A DNA stretch of 8,594 nucleotides from AWTP1-13 sp035714005 (GCA_035714005.1 DASTMQ010000255.1:1-8594); one strand, 5' to 3'; numbered from the stretch's first letter, positions 1 to 6,255 are shown. Notes: generated by a model from the letters alone, not told the origin. Numbers and translations: made by a program.

Positions 1-1
1 G

Positions 2-511
2 CCGGCCGACCTCGCGCGCAGCTTGATCCCGAAGGGCCGCACGCTCGCCGATACCAAGCGCGTGCTGTGCTACTACCGCATGTCGCCCGACAACAGGCGC
101 ATGATCTTCGGCGGACGCGCGCGCTTCACGCCGGTAACGCCCGCGCTCAGCGCGCCGATCCTGCACCGGTTTATGACGGATCGCTTTCCGCAGCTGCGAG
201 GGATCCGCGTCACCCACGCCTGGACCGGCAACGTTGCTTTCACCTGGGATGCGCTGCCGCATACCGGTGTCATGGATGGCATGCATTATGCGCTGGGTTG
301 CAACGGCAGCGGTGTCGCCATGATGACCTACCTCGGCCACCAGACCGCGCGGCGCATTGTCGGCGGCGCCAACGCCACGTGCGGCTTCGAGCTTGCGGAA
401 TTTCCGGATTTTCCGCTCTACAACGGCAGTCCAAACTGGGCGCTGCCGGCAATCGGCGCCTACTATCGTTTTCGCGACGGCTTAAGTCGCGCCGTGGCGC
501 GCTACGTCTGA
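2..511 (+). CDS. FAD-dependent oxidoreductase (DAO family), C-terminal part, cut by left edge
   Basis: The reading frame is open to the left edge and runs 169 residues to a TGA, so this is the C-terminal part of a larger protein. It resembles the D-amino-acid-oxidase (DAO) fold family, the group that includes gamma-glutamylputrescine oxidase-type enzymes, which oxidise amines or amino acids with FAD. Seen in the sequence: a strand with IFGGRAR near residues 35-41, the segment WTGNVAFTWDALPHTG (substrate domain returning to the FAD domain), then YALGCNGSGVAMMTYLG, the usual C-terminal flavin-contacting glycine-rich segment followed by a helix. The N-terminal Rossmann GxGxxG motif must lie outside the window. 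The TTG at 23 is an internal codon, not a start. The tail after the FAD domain (about 55 residues, Phe/Tyr/Pro-rich) is normal for the family. Substrate cannot be told from this part. Confidence 0.85.
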   Translation, partial: PADLARSLIPKGRTLADTKRVLCYYRMSPDNRRMIFGGRARFTPVTPALSAPILHRFMTDRFPQLRGIRVTHAWTGNVAFTWDALPHTGVMDGMHYALGCNGSGVAMMTYLGHQTARRIVGGANATCGFELAEFPDFPLYNGSPNWALPAIGAYYRFRDGLSRAVARYV

Positions 512-620
512 GGGCCGGGCGATCGGCGCCGAGCGTCAGCCAGCCGCGCCCCGCGGTGCAGCCCGAGGTGTGGGCCGATCCGGAGCGGGTCGAAGGCCCC
601 GCGCTGCGAACCCTACACAC

Positions 621-638
621 GGCCGGTATCGACCGGCC
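621..638. repeat. Perfect 7-bp inverted repeat between oxidoreductase and deaminase genes
   Basis: GGCCGGT (621-627) and ACCGGCC (632-638) are perfect reverse complements with a 4-base loop ATCG. It lies 110 bases after the oxidoreductase stop and 74 bases before the deaminase start. There is no T tract on either side, so it is not a classical intrinsic terminator. It could be a U-less terminator hairpin, an operator, or chance in GC-rich DNA. Confidence 0.35.
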
Positions 639-711
639 CCGCGAAAGCATCTAACGTTTGCCAGCCGCCGCGCGACCAAGGCACGGGTGGCCCAAATCCC
701 GCGAGGCTCTC

Positions 712-1188
712 ATGGCGTCTCACCCATCTAACCGTCGCACCGTTCTCTCCGCGCTGCTCGTGGTGCCCACCGCCGAACTTGTGCAGGTTCGGTCTGTCGC
801 GGCGCAGACGTCGAGCGCGCTCCCCCCGATCGTGCAGCCGCGCGAGCAGACCAAGGCGGCGTTCCTGGCGCGCGCCAGGGCTCTCAGAGACCAAGCGGTG
901 AAGGAGGGGGATCAGGCCTATGGCGCCGTGGTCGTACGCGAGGGCGCAATTGTGGGCGAAGGCAGGAACTATGTGGTCTTGCAGAGCGATCCCACCGCTC
1001 ACGCCGAGCTGCTAGCGGTGCGCGATGCCGCACGGCGCCTCAACAGACGCGACCTCTCCGACTGCGATGTGTATTCGACGGCGACGCCCTGTCCGATGTG
1101 CCAGGGTGCACTCTATTGGGCCCGCATCCGCCGCTATCACAACGAGGCCACGCCCGAGGACGGGATCGCGCCGCGGCTTTCCTGCTAG
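712..1188 (+). CDS. Nucleoside/cytidine-deaminase-family zinc enzyme with Tat-like leader
   Basis: 158 residues from ATG 712. This start has GAGG at 703-706, 5 bases upstream; an in-frame TTG at 658 would give a longer form without support. The zinc-hydrolase signature of the CMP/dCMP, guanine and tRNA-adenosine deaminase family is intact: H97-A-E99 (Zn ligand and proton shuttle) and P126-C127-P-M-C130 (two Cys ligands), followed by the GALYWARIRR helix. Such enzymes hydrolytically remove an amino group from a nucleobase or nucleoside. The N-terminus carries NRRTVLSALL followed by a hydrophobic stretch and an Ala-rich end (about residues 7-31), which looks like a twin-arginine signal and would place the enzyme in the periplasm; it is a weak Tat match (no Phe at the usual place). 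The chain ends about 28 residues after PCxxC in APRLSC, short for a tRNA deaminase but possibly a natural end. Substrate unknown. Confidence 0.82.
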   Translation: MASHPSNRRTVLSALLVVPTAELVQVRSVAAQTSSALPPIVQPREQTKAAFLARARALRDQAVKEGDQAYGAVVVREGAIVGEGRNYVVLQSDPTAHAELLAVRDAARRLNRRDLSDCDVYSTATPCPMCQGALYWARIRRYHNEATPEDGIAPRLSC

Positions 1189-1537
1189 GAGAGCCGCGCC
1201 AGCGGCAGGCAAGGCCATGGCAGGGCCGGCAACCATAGCCAACCCGGCTCAGCATCGCCCTGGTGCTGGTTTACTCGGCGCGCGCGTCGGCGGAGCCAAT
1301 GGGGCGCCGGGCCGCTTGGGCGGCCACTTCAAAGCCGGAAAAGTCGCGCGAAGCGGAGCGCGGGGAAGGGGGCGGCGGGCACGGCCGATTTGGGCGTTAA
1401 CCGCTTTGCCGACCCGACGCAAGCGGCCCTACAAGGCGGGCGATGTCTGCTTTAGGATGGCGCGCCCTTGAGTTTTCCGCGCTTCGTCGCGGTAACCTGT
1501 ATCCGAGGCGCTGATTGCCCGCGACGGAGTGCTGCTC
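1189..1537. other. Gene-free gap, possible decayed coding trace
   Basis: This 349-base stretch holds no convincing gene. In the plus strand after the TAG at 1236-1238 a short open stretch reads like the end of a signal peptide (SIALVLVYSARASAEP, about 1251-1298) and then becomes low-complexity, ending at a TAA near 1399. It has no proper start codon or ribosome site, so it is at most a remnant. The other open frames here are long only because stops are rare in GC-rich DNA. TTGAGT at 1468-1473 is a possible -35 box for the next gene, but no good -10 follows. Confidence 0.4.
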
Positions 1538-1801
1538 ATGCGCAAACTGGTTGTTCTCGGCTTGGGGGTTGCCTGCGCCGTGCTCTTGATGGCCGCGAGC
1601 CCGCATTCTGCCTTGGCCTGGTGCCATGGCGGATACTTATACGACTACGCTTGCGCCTCCCCCGCCTATCGCTTTGCCCTTTCCCCTTGGGGCTACCGTT
1701 CCGCCTACCGGGGCGACGAAGCGGCGGCCTGGAGCCGGCGCCCATGGGCCGCGCGCGCTCCGGGATGGAGCGACCGGCGCGTGCGATGGCGGCGCCGGTA
1801 G
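1538..1801 (+). CDS. Small secreted protein of unknown function
   Basis: 87 residues. ATG 1538 was chosen because GGAG (1526-1529) lies 8 bases upstream; the GTG at 1529 overlaps that site and is unlikely. The N-terminus is a textbook Sec signal peptide: MRK, then a hydrophobic core of about 16 residues (VVLGLGVACAVLLMAA), then SPHSALA, with probable cleavage after ALA near residue 26. The mature part is about 60 residues, rich in Tyr, Trp, Ala and Arg (for example GGYLYDYA, then a strongly basic end WSDRRVRWRRR). It resembles the small exported Tyr/Gly/Trp-rich proteins common in rhizobia, whose function is not known. The basic end may be natural, or may be read-out after an old frameshift. 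Confidence 0.6.
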   Translation: MRKLVVLGLGVACAVLLMAASPHSALAWCHGGYLYDYACASPAYRFALSPWGYRSAYRGDEAAAWSRRPWAARAPGWSDRRVRWRRR

Positions 1802-1872
1802 CCGGCGAGGCGCAGGCCGCGCAAGCCGCCGTTTTCGGCCGCCAAAGCCATGGCCGGTGCCAGCTTTTTTCG

Positions 1873-1878
1873 TTGACA
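1873..1878 (+). promoter_or_regulatory. Candidate -35 box upstream of the MFS gene
   Basis: A perfect TTGACA lies 91 bases before the MFS start. No clear -10 is found 16-18 bases downstream (the sequence there is close to GATCGT/CGTCAT), so this is only half a promoter by consensus. It lies in the 167-base gap after the small secreted protein and would fit separate transcription of the transporter. Confidence 0.3.
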
Positions 1879-1968
1879 GCGCCCGCCAATGGGATCGTCA
1901 TGGGCGCAGCTCTGCGCTACGCTTGAGCGGTTGCCGCCGCCCCACCCCCAGCCGTTTTCCATCTCCCA

Positions 1969-3231
1969 TTGCTGAAGCCCGCCGACACCCGCCTCCTATT
2001 TGCTGGAGCCGACTACCGCCGCCTGTGGGCGATCGGCGGCCTGACCGGGCTTGCGCGTTGGCTTGAATTTGTCGCGGTCGCCATCTTCGCCTTCGAGCTG
2101 ACGCGGTCTCCCGAGCTGGTGGCTCTCCTCGCCGTGCTGCGCATGGTCCCCTATGTGCTGCTCGGCTTCCTGGTGGGAGCCGTGGCGGATGCGATCGACC
2201 GCAAGCATCTGCTGGTGGCGGGTTTTGCGATCATGGTGCTGGCGTCGGCAACGATGCTCCTGGTCACGGCCACCGGCGCCGCCACCTACGCGGCGGCGGC
2301 GGCAATCGTGATGGTGTCGGGAGCCTTCTGGACCACCGACATGCCGGTACGCCGCCGCCTCCTGGTCGACGCGGTCCCGGTCGAAAGGGTGCCCGCCGCT
2401 CTGGGATTTGACAATGCCACGATGTATGCGACGCGGGCGCTTGGACCGCTGCTTGGCGGCGCCACCTACCAGGTGCTGGGAATTAGCGGCATCTATGCCT
2501 TGATCGCGTCGAGCTACCTCGTTTGCCTCGCCATGGCAGCGCGCGTCACCGTCTATGCCCAGACCCCGGCCATCGCACCTGCGGCGCGCAACCGATTGGG
2601 TTTCCTGCTGCCGCCGCGGCAGCTGGTGCTCGATCGGCGCTTCCAGATCATCATGGGCGTGACGCTCGTCTACAACCTCTGGTGCTGGCCATTCATCGGC
2701 ATGGTCCCGGTCATAGGGCAGAAGGATTTCGCCCTCACCCCGGTCCTGGTCGGCGCCCTGTCGGCCTGCGACGGGCTCGGCGGCACCATTGGCGCGATGG
2801 CCGTTGGGTTGTTGGCAGCGCCACGCACACTTTTTCGCTTTTACTACCTCGGCCCGCTGGCCTGCCTCGCGCTGATGCTGGCATTGGCACTCAACCTGAC
2901 CGTCGGGTCCGCCGTCGTCATCCTGCTGATGATCGGCGTTGCCGCGGCGGCATTTTCATCGACCCAATACGCGCTGGTCTACAACATCGCGCCGCCCCAC
3001 ATGCGCGGCCGGGCCACGGGGCTGCTGTCGATCTTTATCGGCTCCTCGATGCTCGGCCATTGGCACGCCGGGCTGTTGTTCGAGCGGCTCGGCTCCGTCA
3101 CGGCCATGAAAGTGATGGGCTGCGAAGGCTTGGTGGCCATGCTGCTGCTGGCGGTGCTGTGGTGGCGCACGCCGCCGAGCGCCGGTGTGAACCGGTCAGA
3201 TGCCGAGCCCTCAAACCCCGCAAAACGGTGA
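1969..3231 (+). CDS. MFS exporter, EntS-like (MFS_3 group)
   Basis: 420 residues, the usual length of a 12-helix major facilitator transporter. It acts in the inner membrane and most likely exports a small molecule by proton antiport. Seen: a short cytosolic N-terminus with FAGADYRRLWAIGG, a form common in the EntS/MFS_3 branch; MFS motif A in the loop between helices 2 and 3 (G70, D74, D77-R78-K79); long hydrophobic helices throughout; a central cytosolic loop near residues 200-220; the second-half motif HMRGRATGLLSIF; and a hydrophilic tail. The start is a TTG at 1969: the frame has an in-frame TGA at 1924-1926 and no ATG or GTG between, so TTG is the only reasonable start, although no Shine-Dalgarno is visible. 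There is no siderophore gene or regulator beside it, so the substrate cannot be inferred. MFS assignment is sure; the EntS-like placement is likely. Confidence 0.9.
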   Translation: MLKPADTRLLFAGADYRRLWAIGGLTGLARWLEFVAVAIFAFELTRSPELVALLAVLRMVPYVLLGFLVGAVADAIDRKHLLVAGFAIMVLASATMLLVTATGAATYAAAAAIVMVSGAFWTTDMPVRRRLLVDAVPVERVPAALGFDNATMYATRALGPLLGGATYQVLGISGIYALIASSYLVCLAMAARVTVYAQTPAIAPAARNRLGFLLPPRQLVLDRRFQIIMGVTLVYNLWCWPFIGMVPVIGQKDFALTPVLVGALSACDGLGGTIGAMAVGLLAAPRTLFRFYYLGPLACLALMLALALNLTVGSAVVILLMIGVAAAAFSSTQYALVYNIAPPHMRGRATGLLSIFIGSSMLGHWHAGLLFERLGSVTAMKVMGCEGLVAMLLLAVLWWRTPPSAGVNRSDAEPSNPAKR

Positions 3232-3272
3232 CGCCAATGCGCGAGTGAAGCGCCGATCGTTCGACCAAAGCC

Positions 3273-3291
3273 GCGCCCAGCGGAAGGGCGC
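3273..3291 (+). terminator. Possible U-less terminator after the MFS gene
   Basis: GCGCCC (3273-3278) and GGGCGC (3286-3291) form a perfect 6-bp stem with loop AGCGGAA, 41 bases after the MFS stop. No T run follows, so termination here is only a suggestion based on position and stem strength. Confidence 0.3.
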
Positions 3292-3560
3292 AGCCATCCT
3301 CGGCGCTACCCATTACCGCCGTCTCGCATGCGATATGCCCCCCGTGAAAACCTAAGCGGCCGAGGCCGGCTTCACCGCGCTGCCATGAAGGGCGGACGCG
3401 GCTCTGAGGTCCCGGCGGCCCCGGGGGTGTCACTTCCGGACCTGAGCACTTGCAGCAATGTGCGTGTACAGAAACACCCTCGATAATCCGCGACGCTTAC
3501 GGTTGCTTGCAAGAAACGAGCAAGATTCACCGCAGTGCCGCGCCTTGACATTGTAGTGAG

Positions 3561-3576
3561 ATGCATTAGGTCAGGG
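3561..3576 (+). repeat. 16-base direct repeat, copy 1
   Basis: ATGCATTAGGTCAGGG is identical to 7485-7500. The last ten bases (TAGGTCAGGG) also occur at 5115-5124. All copies are in the same orientation and in gaps between genes. Confidence 0.8.
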
Positions 3577-3622
3577 CCACTATCGGCAACTGGCCGCTAG
3601 CTACCACCGGCTAGGGTGGGAG

Positions 3623-3654
3623 GCCCCGTGCGAGCAATCGCAGGCGGGGCTTTT
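3623..3654 (+). terminator. Strong intrinsic terminator hairpin with GNRA loop
   Basis: GCCCCG (3623-3628) pairs with CGGGGC (3645-3650), and TGCGA (3629-3633) with TCGCA (3638-3642). The loop is GCAA, a stabilising GNRA tetraloop, and a two-base GG bulge (3643-3644) separates the stems. TTTT follows at 3651-3654, then GCATTTT. It lies 39 bases before the start of the next gene, so it ends a short upstream transcript or works as an attenuator for that gene. Confidence 0.75.
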
Positions 3655-3692
3655 GCATTTTGGGCCTGCCCTAAAAGAAAGGAATTTGTCAG

Positions 3693-3998
3693 ATGAGACT
3701 TACGTCCGCATGGGTCGAACAGACCCTCAGTCAATTCAATGCTCAGGTGCTTCCTGATGATCATCCAGCACTTCCCGACTTGAGCCAGATCTTTGGGGAC
3801 CATACGTTCTTTCTCGACAACAGCGGCCTCAATATCGTGGAACCGACGGGAGGCGCAGAGGAAGGAGAGATCGCCGCACGGGTCGTCAAAGTTGCCAGCT
3901 GGCGCGATGCAAATAAGACCGGCCTGGAACCGCACGAACCAGAGCCCACCGAGGTGGTTGTCGCTCTCCACACCGATGGCTTGAACTCCGAGCACTAA
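3693..3998 (+). CDS. Small acidic protein of unknown function
   Basis: 101 residues from ATG 3693, with AAAGGAA (about 3678-3684) 8 bases upstream, a good ribosome site. It has no signal peptide and no membrane segment, so it is probably cytosolic. It is strongly acidic (about 17 Asp/Glu against 5 Lys/Arg). Visible segments are an amphipathic N-terminal helix (TSAWVEQTLSQF), a central stretch FGDHTFFLDNSGLNIVEP that reads as beta strands with a turn, VVKVASW, then HEPEPTEVVVALHT near the end. I recognise the general type as a conserved hypothetical protein of rhizobia, but no function is known to me. It follows a terminator-type hairpin and precedes the methyltransferase in the same direction by 129 bases; the link with either is inference. 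Confidence 0.75.
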   Translation: MRLTSAWVEQTLSQFNAQVLPDDHPALPDLSQIFGDHTFFLDNSGLNIVEPTGGAEEGEIAARVVKVASWRDANKTGLEPHEPEPTEVVVALHTDGLNSEH

Positions 3999-4037
3999 CG
4001 CAGCCGGGACGTTGTGCAGCTTCGGTTGGCGGTGTCC

Positions 4038-4052
4038 GCTGGGTGCGCCAGC
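4038..4052 (+). repeat. Short hairpin in the methyltransferase leader
   Basis: GCTGG (4038-4042) and CCAGC (4048-4052) enclose GTGCG. It is a 5-bp stem, weak alone, 13 bases before the larger alternative hairpins. Confidence 0.35.
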
Positions 4053-4064
4053 AGCCTGCGGATG

Positions 4065-4103
4065 GCGTCGGCGTGCCGTCACGAGTAAAGCCGACGCGGC
4101 ACG
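4065..4103 (+). promoter_or_regulatory. Two mutually exclusive hairpins upstream of the methyltransferase ribosome site
   Basis: GCGTCGGC (4065-4072) pairs perfectly with GCCGACGC (4090-4097). CGTGCCG (4072-4078) pairs perfectly with CGGCACG (4097-4103). The arms are interleaved in the order A-B-A'-B', so only one stem can form fully at a time. The element ends 10 bases before the Shine-Dalgarno at 4114-4120. This could be a two-state switch or leader control of the methyltransferase; no ligand or riboswitch class is recognised. Confidence 0.4.
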
Positions 4104-4113
4104 GATATCCATC

Positions 4114-4120
4114 AGGAGGG
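4114..4120 (+). promoter_or_regulatory. Ribosome site fixing the GTG start of the methyltransferase
   Basis: AGGAGGG lies 7 bases before GTG 4128. It is a near-perfect Shine-Dalgarno and the reason for choosing this non-ATG start. Confidence 0.85.
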
Positions 4121-4127
4121 CATCGAG

Positions 4128-4814
4128 GTGTTCCAAGGGTGGTTGGACCTCAATGGCCCGCTGTTTGGGCCCGTCCTCTATCTGTTCGAGTACGTCAGAT
4201 CATACCTTGAGGAGCGGGCTGAAGCCTTTGATACACGTTTCGACACGGATACGGCGGCGCCTTTCTTTGGGCGTGACCAAAAGCCAGCGACCCACTTTTA
4301 CACGGCGACGACGGCTTCGCTCATCTACGAAATCCTCAACTCTATTCCGTTGCAGTCGAATACGTTCGCGTTTGTTGATATGGGATCAGGTAAAGGGCGG
4401 GCGTTGCTTGTAGCGTCGGAGTTCCCGTTTGCGAAGATTGTCGGCGTCGAACTCTCACCTCATTTGCACCGCGTCGCAGAAGAAAACATCAAGCGGTACC
4501 GCCCTGCATCCCAGCAGTGCACGGCATTCCATCTGCATTGCATGAATGTCGTCGATTACGTCTATGGCGAAGAGCCGGTTGTGCTGTTCCTCGCCGATCC
4601 TTTCGGGCGGGAGACCGTTGGGAGCGTAGTTGCCAATTTGGAGGCGTCGCTGAGCGCAACGCCGCGCGAAGCTTTTATTATATATATATACCCACAATTT
4701 GAGGATTTGTTGCGGAACTCCCGCTGCTTTCGCAGGGTGAGAGAAGGCGGCCCGCGGTGGCAGCCCTGGAGCCGGTATGTGGTCTACGCGGCATCAGCAG
4801 CAGAGGCCAGATAA
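4128..4814 (+). CDS. Class I SAM-dependent methyltransferase
   Basis: 228 residues from GTG 4128. The Rossmann methyltransferase motifs are clear: motif I FVDMGSGKGRAL (residues 82-92; the glycine loop that binds S-adenosylmethionine), motif II IVGVELS (104-110, with E108 expected to hold the ribose hydroxyls), an acidic CMNVVDY (138-144) at the adenine side, and motif IV FLADPFG (154-160), where related enzymes often have an N-P-F/Y segment. The first 75 residues form an extra helical N-terminus that may contact the substrate (FFGRDQKPATHFYTAT). No membrane segment or signal is seen. Transferases with DxGSGxGR, E and xPF act on varied substrates, so the target is unknown. The codon choice is less GC-biased than in the MFS gene, hinting at different origin. 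The coding region contains a (TA)6 run at 4679-4690. The neighbour upstream is the small acidic protein, same strand. Confidence 0.85.
   Translation: MFQGWLDLNGPLFGPVLYLFEYVRSYLEERAEAFDTRFDTDTAAPFFGRDQKPATHFYTATTASLIYEILNSIPLQSNTFAFVDMGSGKGRALLVASEFPFAKIVGVELSPHLHRVAEENIKRYRPASQQCTAFHLHCMNVVDYVYGEEPVVLFLADPFGRETVGSVVANLEASLSATPREAFIIYIYPQFEDLLRNSRCFRRVREGGPRWQPWSRYVVYAASAAEAR
4679..4690 (+). repeat. (TA)6 dinucleotide run inside the methyltransferase gene
   Basis: Six TA units encode part of IIYIYP at about residues 184-189. A gain or loss of one unit would shift the frame and remove the last 40 residues. Such a run is unusual in DNA this GC-rich. Confidence 0.7.
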
Positions 4815-5228
4815 CGCGGAGTAGAATCACGCCAACCAGAGGTCTGGATTGGGACGACATCTCCGGGCGGGTGTAGCGCGTGCTGACCGCACATCGCCAT
4901 AGCCGACGAGGGATGCCCGGCCCAACTCGCAGCTGCGACAGTGCCAGCTGGCGGCGCAAGTGAGACCATCTGCGCCGCCACAGCTGGCGGCGAAAGCTAC
5001 CATTCGATTGCCAAGACAATGGGCGTGCACCATGCCCAATCGCGAGGTTGGCGGCTTAGGCACCACACCGAACCCATGAGGCGCGCGCACGAGCGCATTG
5101 GCACCAGTTTGGTATAGGTCAGGGAAGCGGCCGAATGCCTTGCCAAACAGCACCAAGCAGCACATGCTTCCGCAACGATCGGCGACTGGCTAGATCGTCA
5201 CCAAGTTCGCCAAATCAGGGAGGTTCGT
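4815..5228. other. Gene-free gap before the hydrolase
   Basis: About 414 bases without a supportable plus-strand gene. A 112-codon minus-strand frame (4827-5165) is Cys- and Ala-rich, lacks a ribosome site, and matches no family I know. An 11-base unit AGCTGGCGGCG occurs twice in the middle of the gap (about 4948-4958 and 4982-4992). One copy of TAGGTCAGGG lies at 5115-5124. The stretch looks like decayed sequence plus the leader of the next gene. Confidence 0.45.
5115..5124 (+). repeat. 10-base direct repeat, middle copy
   Basis: TAGGTCAGGG is shared with 3567-3576 and 7491-7500. It lies 111 bases before the hydrolase start. Confidence 0.7.
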
Positions 5229-5234
5229 TTGGCA

Positions 5235-6161
5235 ATGATCAGTCGTCGCGCTTTTGTGACTGCGACTGCGGCTAGTGTCGCAACTCCCAATGTGGCGTGG
5301 GGGAAGGAATGTCCGGCAGCAGGCATGGACTGGATGACCATGTCGCTCGAGGCCCGCAATTTGGCTTATAACAATGGTGAGCATGTCGGACTCGACTACG
5401 CTCGGACCAAAACCGAAAGTTGGATTGCAGCATCCAAAGCTCTGCGCGAGCAGCGCTCAAAACATCTCGATCTGCCCTATGCTCCAGGCGAGCGGACCAA
5501 GTGGGACCTCTATCCCGCCACCGACCCTAAGGCACCGTGCTTCGTTCACATTCATGGCGGTTATTGGCAGCGCAACAGCAAGGAAGTATTTGCCTTCCTC
5601 GCAGAAGGTCCGTTGGCCCGCGGCTGGTCAGCTGCACTGCCCGGATATACGCTGGCGCCGCAGGCGAGTTTGACTCAGATCACTAATGAGGTGAGAACAG
5701 CATTCGACTGGCTCAACGCAAATAGTGCAGAGCATGGAATCACGGGCCCCATCATAGTGACGGGCTGGTCGGCCGGCGGGCATCTCACAGCCTTTATATT
5801 GGATCATCCGAAGGTGGCGGCGGGCTTGTCCATCTCGGGAGTTTTCGATCTCGCTGCACTTCGCGACTCCCCGCATGTCAACGACAAGGTCAAGTTGACC
5901 GAAAAGGAGATTGAAACCTTGTCGCCCATGCGCCGGCAGAGCGCCAACAAGCCGCTTGCCATTGCCTACGGCACTGGCGAGTTGCCGGCGATGATTGCTA
6001 GCAGTCGTGATTACCACGGTTACCGGTCGCAGGCTCATCTTCCGGGCGATTTGGTTCCGATCCCCAATACGAATCACTACACGATTTTGGATCAGCTTAG
6101 GGTCCCCGACAGTGTCCTGACCCGCGCGGTCCTGCAGATGGCCGAATACAAAACCGCATAG
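5235..6161 (+). CDS. Tat-exported alpha/beta hydrolase, kynurenine-formamidase-like
   Basis: 308 residues from ATG 5235 (310 from an in-frame TTG at 5229). AGGGAGG at 5217-5223 lies 5 bases before the TTG and 11 before the ATG, so either may be used. Numbering from the TTG, the N-terminus has SRRAFV (5-10), a hydrophobic stretch, and a likely cleavage end near NVAWG (21-25): a good twin-arginine signal. The catalytic part is an alpha/beta hydrolase: oxyanion-hole motif H109-G-G-Y-W113, nucleophile elbow G-W-S181-A-G-G, a GTGELP segment (249-253) where formamidases have a conserved Glu, and a late H283 in NTNHYTI. HGGYW plus GWSAGG is typical of arylformamidase-like enzymes, which open N-formylkynurenine, and of related carboxylesterases. 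Known kynurenine formamidases are cytosolic, so an exported form is unusual, and the real substrate may be another amide or ester. No tryptophan-catabolism genes are beside it. Confidence 0.87.
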   Translation: MISRRAFVTATAASVATPNVAWGKECPAAGMDWMTMSLEARNLAYNNGEHVGLDYARTKTESWIAASKALREQRSKHLDLPYAPGERTKWDLYPATDPKAPCFVHIHGGYWQRNSKEVFAFLAEGPLARGWSAALPGYTLAPQASLTQITNEVRTAFDWLNANSAEHGITGPIIVTGWSAGGHLTAFILDHPKVAAGLSISGVFDLAALRDSPHVNDKVKLTEKEIETLSPMRRQSANKPLAIAYGTGELPAMIASSRDYHGYRSQAHLPGDLVPIPNTNHYTILDQLRVPDSVLTRAVLQMAEYKTA

Positions 6162-6230
6162 TGGATTGAGGGCCGGGTCGCCAAATGCGGCGTCGGCGGA
6201 CCTCCGAGCGGATGCCGTACACAAGCATTG

Positions 6231-6255
6231 TGCTATAAGGTGACAGGCTAGTCAC
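6231..6255 (+). promoter_or_regulatory. Candidate extended -10 promoter with overlapping inverted repeat
   Basis: TGCTATAAG (6231-6239) resembles an extended -10 box (TGnTATAAT). Directly after it, GTGAC (6240-6244) and GTCAC (6251-6255) form an inverted repeat around AGGCTA, just where transcription would begin and before the Shine-Dalgarno at 6256-6262. No convincing -35 is seen. It would drive the small membrane protein and the metallopeptidase, with the repeat as operator; this is inference. Confidence 0.4.

Larger units (their letters stand above)
3545..3655 (+). ncRNA. Candidate small RNA or 5' leader ending in an intrinsic terminator
   Basis: A perfect -35 box TTGACA (3545-3550) is followed about 70-100 bases later by a strong terminator hairpin (3623-3650), with no open reading frame between. 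In between are two overlapping hairpins that cannot form together: CTAGC (3597-3601) with GCTAG (3610-3614), and CCACC (3604-3608) with GGTGG (3615-3619). This layout fits either a short stand-alone RNA of roughly 75-85 bases or an attenuator-type leader of the gene at 3693. The -10 box is not clear (TAGGTC at spacing 16 is the best candidate), and I do not recognise a known RNA family. It is inferred from structure only. Confidence 0.35.
3232..3692. other. Gene-free, structure-rich gap between MFS and small acidic protein
   Basis: 461 bases without a supportable gene. The first half holds only a 6-bp hairpin (3273-3291). The last 150 bases hold TTGACA, one copy of a repeated 16-mer, overlapping short hairpins and a strong terminator-type hairpin, described separately. 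Open frames on the minus strand here lack ribosome sites and recognisable domains. Confidence 0.55.

Noticed and set aside
67..654. Long plus-strand open frame overlapping the oxidoreductase
   Set aside because: It lies in another frame of a clear FAD oxidoreductase, is very rich in Arg/Ala/His, and has no motif. It is a shadow caused by high GC.
1236..1401. Small secreted protein gene in the gap after the deaminase
   Set aside because: A signal-peptide-like stretch is visible, but there is no start codon after the in-frame stop, no ribosome site, and the rest is low-complexity.
1025..1471. 148-codon plus-strand frame across the deaminase end and the following gap
   Set aside because: It is low-complexity and Arg/Gly/Ala-rich, with no ribosome site, and conflicts with the intact deaminase motifs.
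2523..3248. 241-codon plus-strand frame inside the MFS gene
   Set aside because: Its translation is Arg/Pro/His-rich without membrane segments, while the overlapping frame gives a complete 12-helix transporter.
4065..4103. H-type pseudoknot in the methyltransferase leader
   Set aside because: The arm order fits, but there are no loop bases between A and B or between A' and B' to cross the 8-bp and 6-7-bp stems. Competing hairpins are the more reasonable reading.
4827..5165. 112-codon minus-strand frame in the gap before the hydrolase
   Set aside because: It has no Shine-Dalgarno, an odd Cys/Ala/Arg composition, no known domain, and competing frames of similar quality in the same place. A decayed gene is possible but not shown.
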